A program made the position numbers and the translations under genes. Below the pieces are notes generated by a model. That model was not told where the DNA came from, did not search any database, and was given only the letters and a program-made list of their open reading frames with translations. DNA of 64,000 nucleotides, taken from NCBI GenBank assembly GCA_016936395.1, contig JAFGXY010000004.1:1-64000 (forward strand), in the 5' to 3' direction. This document shows positions 1 to 8,439 of this stretch, in pieces (position 1 is the first letter of the stretch; the number at the start of each line of letters is the position of its first letter). This stretch comes from Paracoccaceae bacterium. GTDB taxonomy: Bacteria; Pseudomonadota; Alphaproteobacteria; Rhodobacterales; Rhodobacteraceae.

Positions 1-482
1 AACCGGCCCGCGCTTTGCAGATTATGCGCATGGCAAATGGCAATGGCCAAGGCATCCGCCGCATCGGCCCCGGCAATCTGCACACCGGGAAGATGCAGCC
101 GCACCATATGGTCCACCTGCACCTTGGCAGCATGGCCGACGCCGACAACCGTTTTTTTCACGGCATTTGGTGCATATTCCCCGACCGCCAGCCCGAACTG
201 CGCCGGCACCAGCAGGGCAATGCCCCGCGCCTGCCCCAGTTTCAGCGTGGCGACCGCATCCTTGTTGACAAAGGTATGCTCCACCGCTGCCGCGTCGGGG
301 GCATAGGTCTTGACCACCTCGGTCAGTTGCGCATGCAGGCTGCGCAGGCGTTCGGCCAGATCGCCATCTGCCGCATCGGAATGGCAGATGCCGTTGGCCA
401 CGTGGCTGATGCGGGTGCCGATCACGTCGATCAGGCCCCAGCCAAGGTTGCGCAACCCCGGATCAATTCCCAAAACCCGCAT
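1..482 (-). CDS. ruvC: Crossover junction endodeoxyribonuclease RuvC (3' end cut by window edge)
   Basis: RuvC resolves Holliday junctions with RuvAB during recombinational repair in the cytoplasm. The minus-strand reading begins [16 protein letters not shown], the RNase H-like fold entry with the first catalytic Asp at residue 7. [12 protein letters not shown] follows near residue 67 and supplies the catalytic Glu. The C-terminal stretch [16 protein letters not shown] supplies the last acidic residues. About 160 codons are visible against a usual 165-175, so only a few C-terminal residues are missing. The start at 482 is chosen because the family begins immediately before the IDPG motif. A plus-strand open frame over the same bases is a shadow of this gene. 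Confidence 0.93.
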   Translation of the reverse strand, partial: MRVLGIDPGLRNLGWGLIDVIGTRISHVANGICHSDAADGDLAERLRSLHAQLTEVVKTYAPDAAAVEHTFVNKDAVATLKLGQARGIALLVPAQFGLAVGEYAPNAVKKTVVGVGHAAKVQVDHMVRLHLPGVQIAGADAADALAIAICHAHNLQSAGR

Positions 483-796
483 GCCCGCCCCGTTTTGTTT
501 TTGTTGCTTTCTTACGCATTAGCACGAAAGGGGAACATTCGCCAAGTCCCTTCCCGTCACCGGGGGGCTCGGCTTTCGCGCTGACCGGCACGGATCGACA
601 GGGACACCCGCCAACAAAAGCCCCGCATGCTGGCCCCCGAGCCACGCAAGCATGGCAATATTTCGGCAAAGCCCATGCAGCTGGCGCATGGCCGTCATTC
701 CGGGAGGCTGACTTGTGATCCACATCCTGCGTCGTTATCTGGCAGTCCACAGGCAGATTTGCCGACTCTATGAGCAGTTTGAAAAGGATCACCGCC
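483..796. other. Intergenic region between divergent ruvC and the DUF1127 gene
   Basis: This 314-bp stretch separates ruvC (minus) from the DUF1127 gene (plus), so it should hold two divergent promoters. I see no RNA gene and no convincing promoter hexamers. An AAAAGGAT ribosome-binding site sits just before the ATG at 797. The minus-strand open frame across 463-840 lacks family features and I do not accept it as a gene. Confidence 0.5.
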
Positions 797-1000
797 ATGG
801 CCGCCACAGACACGACCCGCCCGGCACCGTTTGGCGCCATTTCGATCTTCCGCGCCGTTCAGGGCGTCAGCGATCTGTTTGCCGCAATCGCCACCTGGAA
901 CGATGCCCGGGTGACCCGCAAGGCCCTGTCCAAACTCTCGGACCGTGAGTTGGACGACATTGGTCTGTGCCGGGGCGATATCGACGCACTGACCCGATAG
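797..1000 (+). CDS. DUF1127 domain small protein
   Basis: This is a 67-residue basic small protein whose C-terminal half carries the DUF1127 pattern, ending KLSDRELDDIGLCRGDIDAL. Such short arginine-rich proteins are common in Rhodobacteraceae. Some relatives in other alphaproteobacteria affect RNA turnover and phosphate or carbon metabolism, but the role of this one is not known. The ATG at 797 is preferred over the in-frame ATG at 770 because an AAAAGGAT site lies just upstream of 797. It is a single gene followed by a hairpin terminator. Confidence 0.8.
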   Translation: MAATDTTRPAPFGAISIFRAVQGVSDLFAAIATWNDARVTRKALSKLSDRELDDIGLCRGDIDALTR

Positions 1001-1023
1001 ATCAAGCCCAGCCTCCAACCGAA

Positions 1024-1060
1024 AAGGGCCGCCACGCATCGCGTCGGCGGCCTTGTGTTT
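1024..1060 (+). terminator. Intrinsic terminator of the DUF1127 gene
   Basis: GGCCGCC (1027-1033) pairs with GGCGGCC (1046-1052) around a 12-nt loop. TTGTGTTTT follows on the plus strand. It lies 24 bp after the stop codon of the DUF1127 gene. Confidence 0.7.
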
Positions 1061-1108
1061 TGGCGCAGGACGGCAGTCTGCAAGCAGCCTTGCAGACCAG
1101 CCCCGACG

Positions 1109-1471
1109 TCAGCCCCGACCAATCTGCGTGAAGGCCACAATCTGGCGAGCGGTCCAGGCGCTAAGCGGATCAACCTGCATCAACAGCCCGCCAACGCGGT
1201 CGAACCCCTGACCCTGCAACAGGTCATCCACCCGTGCCTCATAGGCTTCGATGCCAAGCTGGAACAGAAGAGACGCTTTGAGCGCGATACCAAGCACAAG
1301 CGCGGTGAGAACCGGCCGAACCACCGGGAAATCAAGTTTCCGTCTGGACATGCGGCGCGAGTAGAAGGACCGACCAAGCGTCCCCTCTGCCTCAAATCCA
1401 AAGCCTTTCGCCCGTGCCTTTTCGATGCGGGCGATCCGCTTGGTAAACTCAGCAATGCATGGGTCTGTCAT
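1109..1471 (-). CDS. Small conserved membrane protein, function unknown
   Basis: The protein has 120 residues starting MTDPCIAEFTKRIARIEKARAKG. A basic amphipathic N-terminus is followed by one likely membrane segment around residues 47-65 (PVLTALVLGIALKASLLFQLGI) and a soluble C-terminal tail. The start at 1471 is chosen over an upstream extension because the extension reads as low-quality sequence and the basic MTDP start fits a small single-pass protein. It lies downstream of prmA on the same strand with a gap of about 95 bp, so the two may be cotranscribed. I do not recognise a function. Confidence 0.65.
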   Translation of the reverse strand: MTDPCIAEFTKRIARIEKARAKGFGFEAEGTLGRSFYSRRMSRRKLDFPVVRPVLTALVLGIALKASLLFQLGIEAYEARVDDLLQGQGFDRVGGLLMQVDPLSAWTARQIVAFTQIGRG

Positions 1472-1565
1472 AATCGAATACTCCACAAACCCGCCACCCA
1501 AGATCAAGGTATTGGGCAATTGTGGCAACTTTGGGGCGGAACGAGCAATTTCAAGGCAAACTGCC

Positions 1566-2681
1566 TCAGACGCGCCGCAAAACCAGGGTGGACCACTCTC
1601 CGATATCGTCGCGCGACACCAGGTCATGCCCCAAAGCGACATAGGCCGCCGTCACCGCTTCGGCCTGCACCACCAGCAGGCCCGACAGGATACACAAACC
1701 GCCCCGGCCCAGATGCGCGGCCATCGGCGGGGCCAGTTCGATCAGCGGGCCTTTCAAGATGTTGGCAAAGACCAGATCATAGGGTGCAGCCTCGGCCAGA
1801 CGCGGATGGGCAAAACCCGCGGCCTCCAGACATTCGATCCGGCCCTGAAGTCCGTTGATCGCAACGTTTGCCTCGGCCACATCGACAGCAACTTCGTCGA
1901 TGTCACTGGCGATCACCAGCGCGTCGGGCAGAACGGCCGCAGCCGCCATTGCCAGCACGGCGGTGCCACAGCCGATGTCCGCAACCCTTGCCGGACGAAA
2001 GCCTGCGTCAAACAGCCGATCAAAGGCGCGCAGACAGCCCAGCGTGGTGCCGTGGTGCCCGGTGCCAAAGGCCACTGTCGCCTCGATCTGCAAGGCGACG
2101 CGGTCGGGGCCAAGCCCGGCAGCCCGGTCGGCATCATGGCTGCCATAGACAAAGAACCGACCGGCATCGACCGGTGACAGCTCACGCCGCACCTTGGCGA
2201 CCCAGTCAATCTCGGGCAGTTCCGAAATTGCAAACGGCCTCGCGCCATGTGCACTGGCAAGCGCGGCCAGCATGTCGGCATCGGGCGGATCAAGGAAATA
2301 GGAGCCAACCTCCCACAGACCGGACTCGTCCTCGATCTCGAACGCACCCACGCCGTAGGGGGCCGGTTCCAGCGCCTCAAGCGCATCAGCCAAGGCCTTG
2401 GCCGCGGCCTCGCCCGGCAGGGTGGTCAGCGCGGTGAAGGTGCGCTGCGCATGTTCGGTCACCTGAAACGGCGCAGCCCCGAAAGCGGCTGCCAGCACGT
2501 CCAGCAAGGCAGCTTCAGGCGCCTTGGCAAAGCTTGCAACAACGCGCAGACCCCCCGGCGTTTCAGCGTCGTCGAACAGTTCCACCTCCAGCGGCGCAGG
2601 CTGCATCCGCTCCAGCGCGTTGGCCAAAGCCTCGGCGGCATCTTCGCCGGTGATCGTGGTCAGGGCGGTATAGCTGGGCAT
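1566..2681 (-). CDS. prmA: Ribosomal protein L11 methyltransferase PrmA with duplicated N-terminal domain
   Basis: PrmA trimethylates ribosomal protein L11 using S-adenosylmethionine. The C-terminal methyltransferase domain is intact: TVAFGTGHHGTTLGCL, ADIGCGTAVLAMAAA (SAM-binding motif I), ASDIDEVAVDVA, and FANILKGPL, the NxxP-type loop. The protein is 371 residues, against about 290 in relatives. The extra length is a second copy of the N-terminal substrate-recognition domain: residues 1-76 (MPSYTALTTITGEDAAEALA) and 81-156 (RTFTALTTLPGEAAAKALAD) align along their whole length. Copy 2 joins the EIDWVAKVRRELSPV linker as in normal PrmA, so copy 1 is the added one. The frame is open throughout. 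Confidence 0.92.
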   Translation of the reverse strand: MPSYTALTTITGEDAAEALANALERMQPAPLEVELFDDAETPGGLRVVASFAKAPEAALLDVLAAAFGAAPFQVTEHAQRTFTALTTLPGEAAAKALADALEALEPAPYGVGAFEIEDESGLWEVGSYFLDPPDADMLAALASAHGARPFAISELPEIDWVAKVRRELSPVDAGRFFVYGSHDADRAAGLGPDRVALQIEATVAFGTGHHGTTLGCLRAFDRLFDAGFRPARVADIGCGTAVLAMAAAAVLPDALVIASDIDEVAVDVAEANVAINGLQGRIECLEAAGFAHPRLAEAAPYDLVFANILKGPLIELAPPMAAHLGRGGLCILSGLLVVQAEAVTAAYVALGHDLVSRDDIGEWSTLVLRRV

Positions 2682-2744
2682 GGCGAACCTATGGCAGTTG
2701 CTACCAGCGGCCTAGCGGGCATGCAGCCTGCCGTCAAGCGGCCC

Positions 2745-3890
2745 TCAGGCGCCGCCCCGCAACACCCGCCATGCGACGCCAAGCAAGCGGCGCGGGCCAA
2801 GGTCGGCATAATCCATCTCGCCGGCCAAAAGCGACAGGTAGCGGCGTTGCAGATGGTCAGACCGCGACAGCGCCCGCAACAGGCGTGGTTGCAGGCGCGG
2901 ATGATACACCAGATGCGTCAATAGCCGGGCCCGCAGCAGTTCGGCGCGGATCGGCTGCATCGCCTGATGATACAGGGCAAAGGCGCTGCCGGGGTCGCCG
3001 GCGGCAAGTGCGCGTGCGGCGGCCTCGGCGGCAAGGCGGCCTGACAAGATCGCCCAGCCGATGCCTTCACCGGTGATCGGGTCAACCAGCCCCGCCGCAT
3101 CGCCCGCCAGCAGCACAGCCCCCCGCCCCGGCCTTGGGCGCAGTGCCCCCGAAGGCAGGTGGTGGCCCTTGATCCTGACGGCTTCGGGGTCAACGCCGCG
3201 AGCGCGCAGCCACGCCTCGAACCGCGGGCGCAGATCGGCGTCTTGTGCGGCGATACCGCCGATGCCCAGGGTGCGGCCATGGGCTTTGGGGAAATCCCAG
3301 CCATACCCGCCGGGGGTGGCGGTCATGTCCAATTCGGTATGCGCACCGGGCGGGCCGGGCACTTCCACCTCCAGCGCAAAGCCCGTCGCGGCACGGCGTT
3401 TGCCTTGACCAAACAGCGCACGGGCCACGGCGGAATGCACGCCGTCCGCTCCGATCACCACCGGGGCAGACAGGTTCACCCCATCGGCAAGGCTGATGCG
3501 CCCCGCCTCGGGCGCACAACTGGCCATCCGATGACCGCAAAAATCCTCTGCGCCCGCAGCGATTGCCCGGGCGCGCAACGCGGCGTCAAACGCGGTGCGC
3601 ATCGTCATGTAGAAGCTTGGCGCATCGGCGACATCGGCCAAGGCGCGCGCGCCATCGGCAAAGCGCATGCTGCGGCTGACGTGGAACAGATCGTCCGGCA
3701 ACGCGCCAAACACCGCTGTTGCATAGCCATGGGCGCGCCCGGTGACGCCGCCCCCACACAGCTTGTTGCGCGGAAAGGCGGCCTTGTCGATCATGGCCAC
3801 CCGCAATCCGGCCTTGCGGGCGGTCATCGCTGCCGCAGAGCCGGCAGGCCCGGCACCGATCACCAGCAGATCATGGCTGGTCGCCGCCAA
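2745..3890 (-). CDS. NAD(P)/FAD-dependent oxidoreductase, geranylgeranyl reductase family
   Basis: The N-terminus DLLVIGAGPAGSAAAMTARKAG is a Rossmann FAD-binding GxGxxG motif. RNKLCGGGVTGRA follows and is typical of the geranylgeranyl reductase-like flavoprotein family. The motif LLAGDAAGLVDPITGEGIGWA near residue 270 contacts FAD. The substrate cannot be inferred: there are no bacteriochlorophyll or carotenoid genes beside it. No ATG lies near the family start. A TTG at 3890, overlapping the msrA stop at 3893, gives MAATSHDLLVIGAG and fits translational coupling. A CTG at 3896 is the alternative. The product has about 381 residues. Confidence 0.82.
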   Translation of the reverse strand: MAATSHDLLVIGAGPAGSAAAMTARKAGLRVAMIDKAAFPRNKLCGGGVTGRAHGYATAVFGALPDDLFHVSRSMRFADGARALADVADAPSFYMTMRTAFDAALRARAIAAGAEDFCGHRMASCAPEAGRISLADGVNLSAPVVIGADGVHSAVARALFGQGKRRAATGFALEVEVPGPPGAHTELDMTATPGGYGWDFPKAHGRTLGIGGIAAQDADLRPRFEAWLRARGVDPEAVRIKGHHLPSGALRPRPGRGAVLLAGDAAGLVDPITGEGIGWAILSGRLAAEAAARALAAGDPGSAFALYHQAMQPIRAELLRARLLTHLVYHPRLQPRLLRALSRSDHLQRRYLSLLAGEMDYADLGPRRLLGVAWRVLRGGA

Positions 3891-3892
3891 GA

Positions 3893-4549
3893 TCAGGCCG
3901 TGACGCCGGTGCCGATCGGACAGGCAACACCGGTGCCGCCGATGCCGCAATAGCCATTGGGGTTCTTGGCCAGATATTGCTGGTGGTAATCCTCGGCATA
4001 ATAGAACACTGGCGCCGGCAGGATCTCGGTGGTGATCGCGCCCTTGCCCGCCGCAGTCAACGCCGCCTGATACACGGCCTTGCTGGCCTGCGCCGCCGCG
4101 GCTTGCGCGTCGGTGTAGGTGTAGATGCCGCTGCGATAGGTGCTGCCCACGTCATTGCCCTGCCGCATGCCTTGGGTCGGGTCATGCCCCTCCCAGAACA
4201 GCTTCAGAAGCGCCGCGTAGCTGACCACGGCAGGGTCAAAGATCACCCTTACAACCTCGTTGTGGCCGGTCATCTGGGTGCAGGTTTCCTTGTAGGTCGG
4301 GTTCGGGGTAAAGCCGCCCGCATAGCCGACCATGGTCAGCCAGACGCCGGGCACCTGCCAGAACTTGCGCTCCACCCCCCAAAAGCAGCCCATGCCGAAC
4401 ATCGCCTGCTCCATGCCCTCGGGCACCGGAGATTTCAGCGGCAGGTTTGACACGAAATGCGCGTCTGCGGTCGGCAACGGGGTTGGTCGGCCCGGCAGCG
4501 CGTCTTTCGGGTCCACCATCTGCGTCTTGGATCGGCTGAGGAAGAACAT
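3893..4549 (-). CDS. msrA: Peptide-methionine (S)-S-oxide reductase MsrA
   Basis: MsrA repairs the S-epimer of oxidised methionine in proteins. The active-site motif GCFWG is present with catalytic Cys near residue 55. VGYAGGF and [12 protein letters not shown] follow, and the C-terminal stretch [18 protein letters not shown] carries the recycling cysteines. At 218 residues it has the usual length of the longer MsrA class. The ATG at 4549 is preferred because AAGGA lies about 7 nt upstream; the GTG just before it is less well placed. Its stop overlaps the start of the downstream flavoprotein gene. Confidence 0.94.
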   Translation of the reverse strand: MFFLSRSKTQMVDPKDALPGRPTPLPTADAHFVSNLPLKSPVPEGMEQAMFGMGCFWGVERKFWQVPGVWLTMVGYAGGFTPNPTYKETCTQMTGHNEVVRVIFDPAVVSYAALLKLFWEGHDPTQGMRQGNDVGSTYRSGIYTYTDAQAAAAQASKAVYQAALTAAGKGAITTEILPAPVFYYAEDYHQQYLAKNPNGYCGIGGTGVACPIGTGVTA

Positions 4550-4606
4550 CACGCATTCCTTCTGAACATGAACCCAGCATATAGGATCAGGCTGCCGTCC
4601 CGGCAG

Positions 4607-5839
4607 TCACTCGGCCGGTTGTGGGCGCAATCCGCCCAAAATCGTTTCATACCCCGGCGTGGGGTCGCGCGGCACCAGCATTGACAGTCCCAGCGACACC
4701 GCCGCCATGCCCGCCGCCAACATGAACACGCCCCCCGGCGACACCACCCACATATAGCCCAGCGCCGCAGGCAGGAACACCGCCGCGATATGGTTGATGG
4801 TAAAGGCCACGGCAGCGGTGGGGGCAATATCCGCGGGATCGGCAATCTTCTGGAAATAGGTCTTCAGCGTCAGGTTCATGGTGAAAAACACATGATCCAG
4901 CACATACAGCGCCGAGGCCACCACCACGCCCCAGCCAAAGGCATAGACCCCGCCATAGGCGAGAAACACCGCCATCAGCCCGGCATATTGCACGATGATC
5001 ATCGCCCGCTCGCCAAAGCGCGCTACCCAACCGCCGATGAACGGCCCCGCCGCCATGTTGGCCACATAGTTGATGATGAACAGCGCGGTGATCTGGTGAA
5101 CCTCCATCCCGAAGCGTTCCACCATCATGAAGGCGGCAAACACCACGAAAATCTGCCGCCGTGCACCTGCCATGAATTGCAGCGCATAATACAGCCAATA
5201 GCGGCGGCGCAGGACCATGCTTTTGTGCTGCGCCACAGGTGCCTCGAACTGCGGATAGGCCAGCAGCGCAAACACCGCAATCGCCGCCGTCAGCCCGCCC
5301 GACACCAGATAGACCACGTTGTAAGACAGGCCCAGACTGTCCCACAACGCCACCAAAGCCACATAGGCCAGCAGCGACGCGCCCGATCCTGCCGCCACGA
5401 TCCAGCCCAGCACCTGCGGCGCGCGGGCCTTGTCGATCCATTGCAGTTGCAACGACTGGTTCACCGTCTCGAAATAGTGAAACCCGATCGACGACAGCAG
5501 CGTCAGAAACAGGATGCCGCCAAAGGACGGGAACATCGCCGTCAGAGCTGATGCCACGCCAAGAAGGATCAGGCTGACCAGCGCCAGAACCTGTTCGCGC
5601 ATCACCAGCAGAACAAGGATCACACCGATGGCCAGAAAGCCCGGTATCTCGCGCACCGAATGCAGCCAGCCGATTTCGACCCCGGTAAAGCCCGCCACCT
5701 GAATGACAAAGTTGTTCAACAGCGCCGACCAGGTCGAAAACGCCAGCGGCATGGCGGCGGCCATCAGGAACAACAGGCTTTCCGGCCTGCGCCACAAGGG
5801 CAGGCTGGCAGCATCGGCAAGGGGCATGCGGGTGAACAT
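4607..5839 (-). CDS. MFS transporter
   Basis: The product is a polytopic inner-membrane protein of about 410 residues with roughly 12 hydrophobic segments, beginning LLFLMAAAMPLAFSTWSALLNNF and ending in a paired-helix block near AALGYMWVVSPGGVFMLAAGM. The spacing and the mid-protein cytoplasmic loop (VAQHKSMVLRRRYWLYY) fit the Major Facilitator Superfamily. The substrate is unknown. The ATG at 5839 (MFTRMPLADA) is chosen over the adjoining TTG. It stands alone between pcs and msrA on the same strand. Confidence 0.85.
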   Translation of the reverse strand: MFTRMPLADAASLPLWRRPESLLFLMAAAMPLAFSTWSALLNNFVIQVAGFTGVEIGWLHSVREIPGFLAIGVILVLLVMREQVLALVSLILLGVASALTAMFPSFGGILFLTLLSSIGFHYFETVNQSLQLQWIDKARAPQVLGWIVAAGSGASLLAYVALVALWDSLGLSYNVVYLVSGGLTAAIAVFALLAYPQFEAPVAQHKSMVLRRRYWLYYALQFMAGARRQIFVVFAAFMMVERFGMEVHQITALFIINYVANMAAGPFIGGWVARFGERAMIIVQYAGLMAVFLAYGGVYAFGWGVVVASALYVLDHVFFTMNLTLKTYFQKIADPADIAPTAAVAFTINHIAAVFLPAALGYMWVVSPGGVFMLAAGMAAVSLGLSMLVPRDPTPGYETILGGLRPQPAE

Positions 5840-5905
5840 CAAAGCGTCATATACGGCCCCCCGCCGCAGATAAAGCGCGCGATTGTGACCGATACAGCCG
5901 CGCGA

Positions 5906-6610
5906 TCAGGCCGGCGTGCGGGGGCGTTCAGGCAAAATCTGCTGCGCGATGCCCGCAAAGGTCAGATACAGCGAGGTGATGACCAACCCCCAATGCGCCC
6001 AAGACCCTTCCTGAAAGTTCACCGCCGCCGCCCAGCCCGCAAAGACGACCCAGGCCAGTGCCATGGGCAAGGACACAGCCCGCCAGCGTTTGGTGCGGGT
6101 GGGGTGGATGAACTTCAGATTGGTGAACATGGTGATGGTCAAGGCGATGACGATGGTCAGGATCAGCCCTTTGCTGGGGGCCACGGCAAACAGCACCAGC
6201 ACCACCATGTTCCAGCAGGCAGGAAAGCCGGCAAAGGATTTGTCCTTTGTCTTCATCCGCGTGTCGGCGAAATAGATCACGCTGCCATAGACGATGACAA
6301 TGATGGCCATCCAGCCAGTCCAGCCCGGCAGCAGGCCGGATTTGAACAGCGCATAGGCGGGGATGAAGACATAGGTCAGAAAGTCGATGATCAGGTCCAG
6401 CAGCACGCCGTCATAGGTGGGCCAATTCTTGTCCACCTCATAGCGCCGGGCAAGCGGGCCGTCGATGCCATCGACGATCAGCGCCAGCACCAGCCAGAGA
6501 AACATCAGGCTCCACTTTTCCTCGACCGCCGCCAGCATGGCAAACATCGACAACACCGCGCCGGTGGCGGTCAGCAGATGAACGGACAGGGCTTTGTATC
6601 GCAGGTGCAT
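5906..6610 (-). CDS. pcs: Phosphatidylcholine synthase Pcs
   Basis: Pcs condenses CDP-diacylglycerol directly with choline to make phosphatidylcholine in the inner membrane, a route mostly found in alphaproteobacteria and host-associated bacteria. The CDP-alcohol phosphotransferase signature is seen as DGIDGPLARRYEV followed by YDGVLLDLIIDF, with acidic residues at the DGxxAR and GxxxDxxxD positions. There are about eight hydrophobic segments in 234 residues, the usual size. KTKDKSFAGFPACWN is also characteristic of the Pcs branch. The start at 6610 is the family start. Confidence 0.92.
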   Translation of the reverse strand: MHLRYKALSVHLLTATGAVLSMFAMLAAVEEKWSLMFLWLVLALIVDGIDGPLARRYEVDKNWPTYDGVLLDLIIDFLTYVFIPAYALFKSGLLPGWTGWMAIIVIVYGSVIYFADTRMKTKDKSFAGFPACWNMVVLVLFAVAPSKGLILTIVIALTITMFTNLKFIHPTRTKRWRAVSLPMALAWVVFAGWAAAVNFQEGSWAHWGLVITSLYLTFAGIAQQILPERPRTPA

Positions 6611-6649
6611 CCGCGCTTAATGGCGCAATCCGCGTTGCCGTGCAACCGG

Positions 6650-7588
6650 TCAGGCGCGCGGATGGGCCTTTTCGTAAACCTCCATCAACCGTGCTGCATC
6701 CACCGCCGTGTAGGCCTGGGTGGTGGACAGCGAGGCATGGCCCAGCAGTTCCTGTATCGCCCGCAGATCGCCCCCGGCCGACAGAAGATGCGTGGCAAAG
6801 CTGTGGCGCATCGCATGCGGTGTGGCCGTCGCAGGCAAGCCCAACTGCATCCGGGCCTTTTCCATCACCAGCGCAATCAGGCGGGCATTCAAGGCCCCAC
6901 CCCGCGCGCCACGAAACAATGGCGCGTCGGACGACAGGTCATAGGGGCACAGGCGGGCATACTCGGCCACCGCCGCACGGGCCACCGGCAACACCGGCAC
7001 CAGCCGCGTCTTGCCGCCCTTGCCGGTGATGCGCAGCACCTCGGGCAAGGGATCCGCCGCCCCGGTCAGGCCCAGCGCCTCGGATATCCGCAAGCCACAA
7101 CCATAAAGCAGCGTGATCACCGCCCGGTCCCGCGCCGCGATCCAGTCTTCGGTGGCCTGACCGGCCACCGTATCCATCATGTCTTGCGCGCCCTGCACGC
7201 TCAGCGGGCGCGGCAGCTTGCGCTTGAAACGCGGCGCGCGGGCCGACAGCACCGTGGTGGCATCGACACCCGCGCGGTCCGCCACCCAAGCGGTGAAACT
7301 TTTCACCGCCGACAGTGCCCGTGCCAGCGACCGCGCCGACAGCCCGCGCGCGCGCTCATGCGCCATCCACGCCCGCAAATCACCTTGCGGCAGGCTGGCC
7401 AGATGCGCCAGACCCTCGCTGCCACCGCGGTGGATCGCCAGAAAATGCAGGTATCCCGCCACATCGCGCTGATACGCGACCACTGTGTTCTGCGCCGCAC
7501 CATGGATCGCCGAAAGCTGCTGGCCCCAGGTCGCCACAGCATCGCGCACTTGCGGCGAGATCGCCAACAGTGGCGAAACCTTTGTCAT
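6650..7588 (-). CDS. xerC: Tyrosine recombinase XerC
   Basis: XerC acts with XerD at dif to resolve chromosome dimers. All catalytic residues are visible: Arg167 in GLRISEAL, Lys193 in GKGGKTR, His258 and Arg261 in HAMRHSFATHLL, His284 in LLGHASLSTT, and Tyr293 in QAYT. The N-terminal SAM-like domain covers residues 15-105. At 312 residues the length is normal. Its start overlaps the stop of the upstream DUF484 gene, the same pairing known from many proteobacteria. It is a housekeeping recombinase, not part of the mobile elements further right. Confidence 0.95.
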   Translation of the reverse strand: MTKVSPLLAISPQVRDAVATWGQQLSAIHGAAQNTVVAYQRDVAGYLHFLAIHRGGSEGLAHLASLPQGDLRAWMAHERARGLSARSLARALSAVKSFTAWVADRAGVDATTVLSARAPRFKRKLPRPLSVQGAQDMMDTVAGQATEDWIAARDRAVITLLYGCGLRISEALGLTGAADPLPEVLRITGKGGKTRLVPVLPVARAAVAEYARLCPYDLSSDAPLFRGARGGALNARLIALVMEKARMQLGLPATATPHAMRHSFATHLLSAGGDLRAIQELLGHASLSTTQAYTAVDAARLMEVYEKAHPRA

Positions 7589-8277
7589 GACAGCCAGCGC
7601 CGCATGGTCCGTTCAAACACGCCGGCAAAGAAGGTCAGCAGGTCGGTGCCGTGCGTCGGTTTGAACTGATGCGGGTCTTCAGCCCCCAACACCAGCAACC
7701 CCGGCAGTCGGCCCTTGCCGAAATCCAGCTTCAACAAGGCCTCGGACCGAATCCACCCGGCACGGTCGCCGTAAATCTGGTCCGATGACGGGATGGTCTG
7801 GCGCAAAGTCACCGCCCGCAGTGGAATATTGCGCCCCGCCGTCAGATATTCGCCAATAAAGCCGGGCTCGGACACGAACAGCACATCGCCCAGCTTGCGC
7901 AAGGCAGGGTCATCGGCGCTTTGAACCGACTCCAGCACCAGACGGACACAATCGACCCGCAAGGTTGCGGCCACATCGCTTGCCATTGTCTTGAGGAAAT
8001 CTTCAAAATTCAGCGGGTCCAGCATTTGCAGAATGGCCCGGTGCACCTGATTGGTGCCCGCCAGGTTCTCATAAGCTGCCGCAATCACCGTGCGGTGGGT
8101 GTCCTCCAGCCGGTCCAGCCGGTTTTCCAGCCGTTCCATCGCGATGCCACGCAGATCGAAGATATTGCTGCCCATCGCCCGTTCATTCGCCCCGATCAGC
8201 GCCGACATCAGATCGCGGTCTTCCAGAATGGTTTCGGGTTCCGCAAGGATGCGGTCACGCAGGTCTTGTTCGATCAT
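7585..8277 (-). CDS. DUF484 family protein (GAF-like)
   Basis: The protein has about 230 residues. The N-terminus LRDRILAEPETILEDRDLMSALIGANE is typical of the DUF484 family. A coiled segment follows (MERLENRLDRLEDTHRTVI), then a GAF-like C-terminal domain ending TDLLTFFAGVFERTMRRWL. DUF484 genes commonly precede xerC and the family role is not settled. Start: ATG at 8277 (MIEQDLRD) or ATG at 8295 (MLGRVYMIEQ); neither has a strong ribosome-binding site. The much longer upstream extension runs into the divergent asparaginase gene region and is rejected. Confidence 0.82.
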   Translation of the reverse strand: MIEQDLRDRILAEPETILEDRDLMSALIGANERAMGSNIFDLRGIAMERLENRLDRLEDTHRTVIAAAYENLAGTNQVHRAILQMLDPLNFEDFLKTMASDVAATLRVDCVRLVLESVQSADDPALRKLGDVLFVSEPGFIGEYLTAGRNIPLRAVTLRQTIPSSDQIYGDRAGWIRSEALLKLDFGKGRLPGLLVLGAEDPHQFKPTHGTDLLTFFAGVFERTMRRWLS

Positions 8278-8439
8278 GTAAACTCTGCCCAGCATTTCTT
8301 GATGATTTGGCCGCCAATATAGCGGAAAGAGAAAAGCGCTGGAAAGCTTTTCCATCCGTCGGGCAGGGCGCAGTGCCATTCCGCGCGCAGGCTGTATCTG
8401 ATATGTCGCGCCGAAGAACGCGACTTGGGGGGCAAGACG

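Noticed and set aside
2745-3950. Start of the FAD oxidoreductase at 3950
   Set aside because: The upstream extension lies inside msrA and reads [16 protein letters not shown], which is not protein-like. TTG at 3890 fits the family start.
5660-7669. Long plus-strand open frame of about 669 codons
   Set aside because: It covers the minus-strand genes pcs, xerC and parts of the MFS gene, whose products have full motifs. The plus-strand reading is Gln/His/Arg rich without any domain, as expected of a high-GC antisense shadow.
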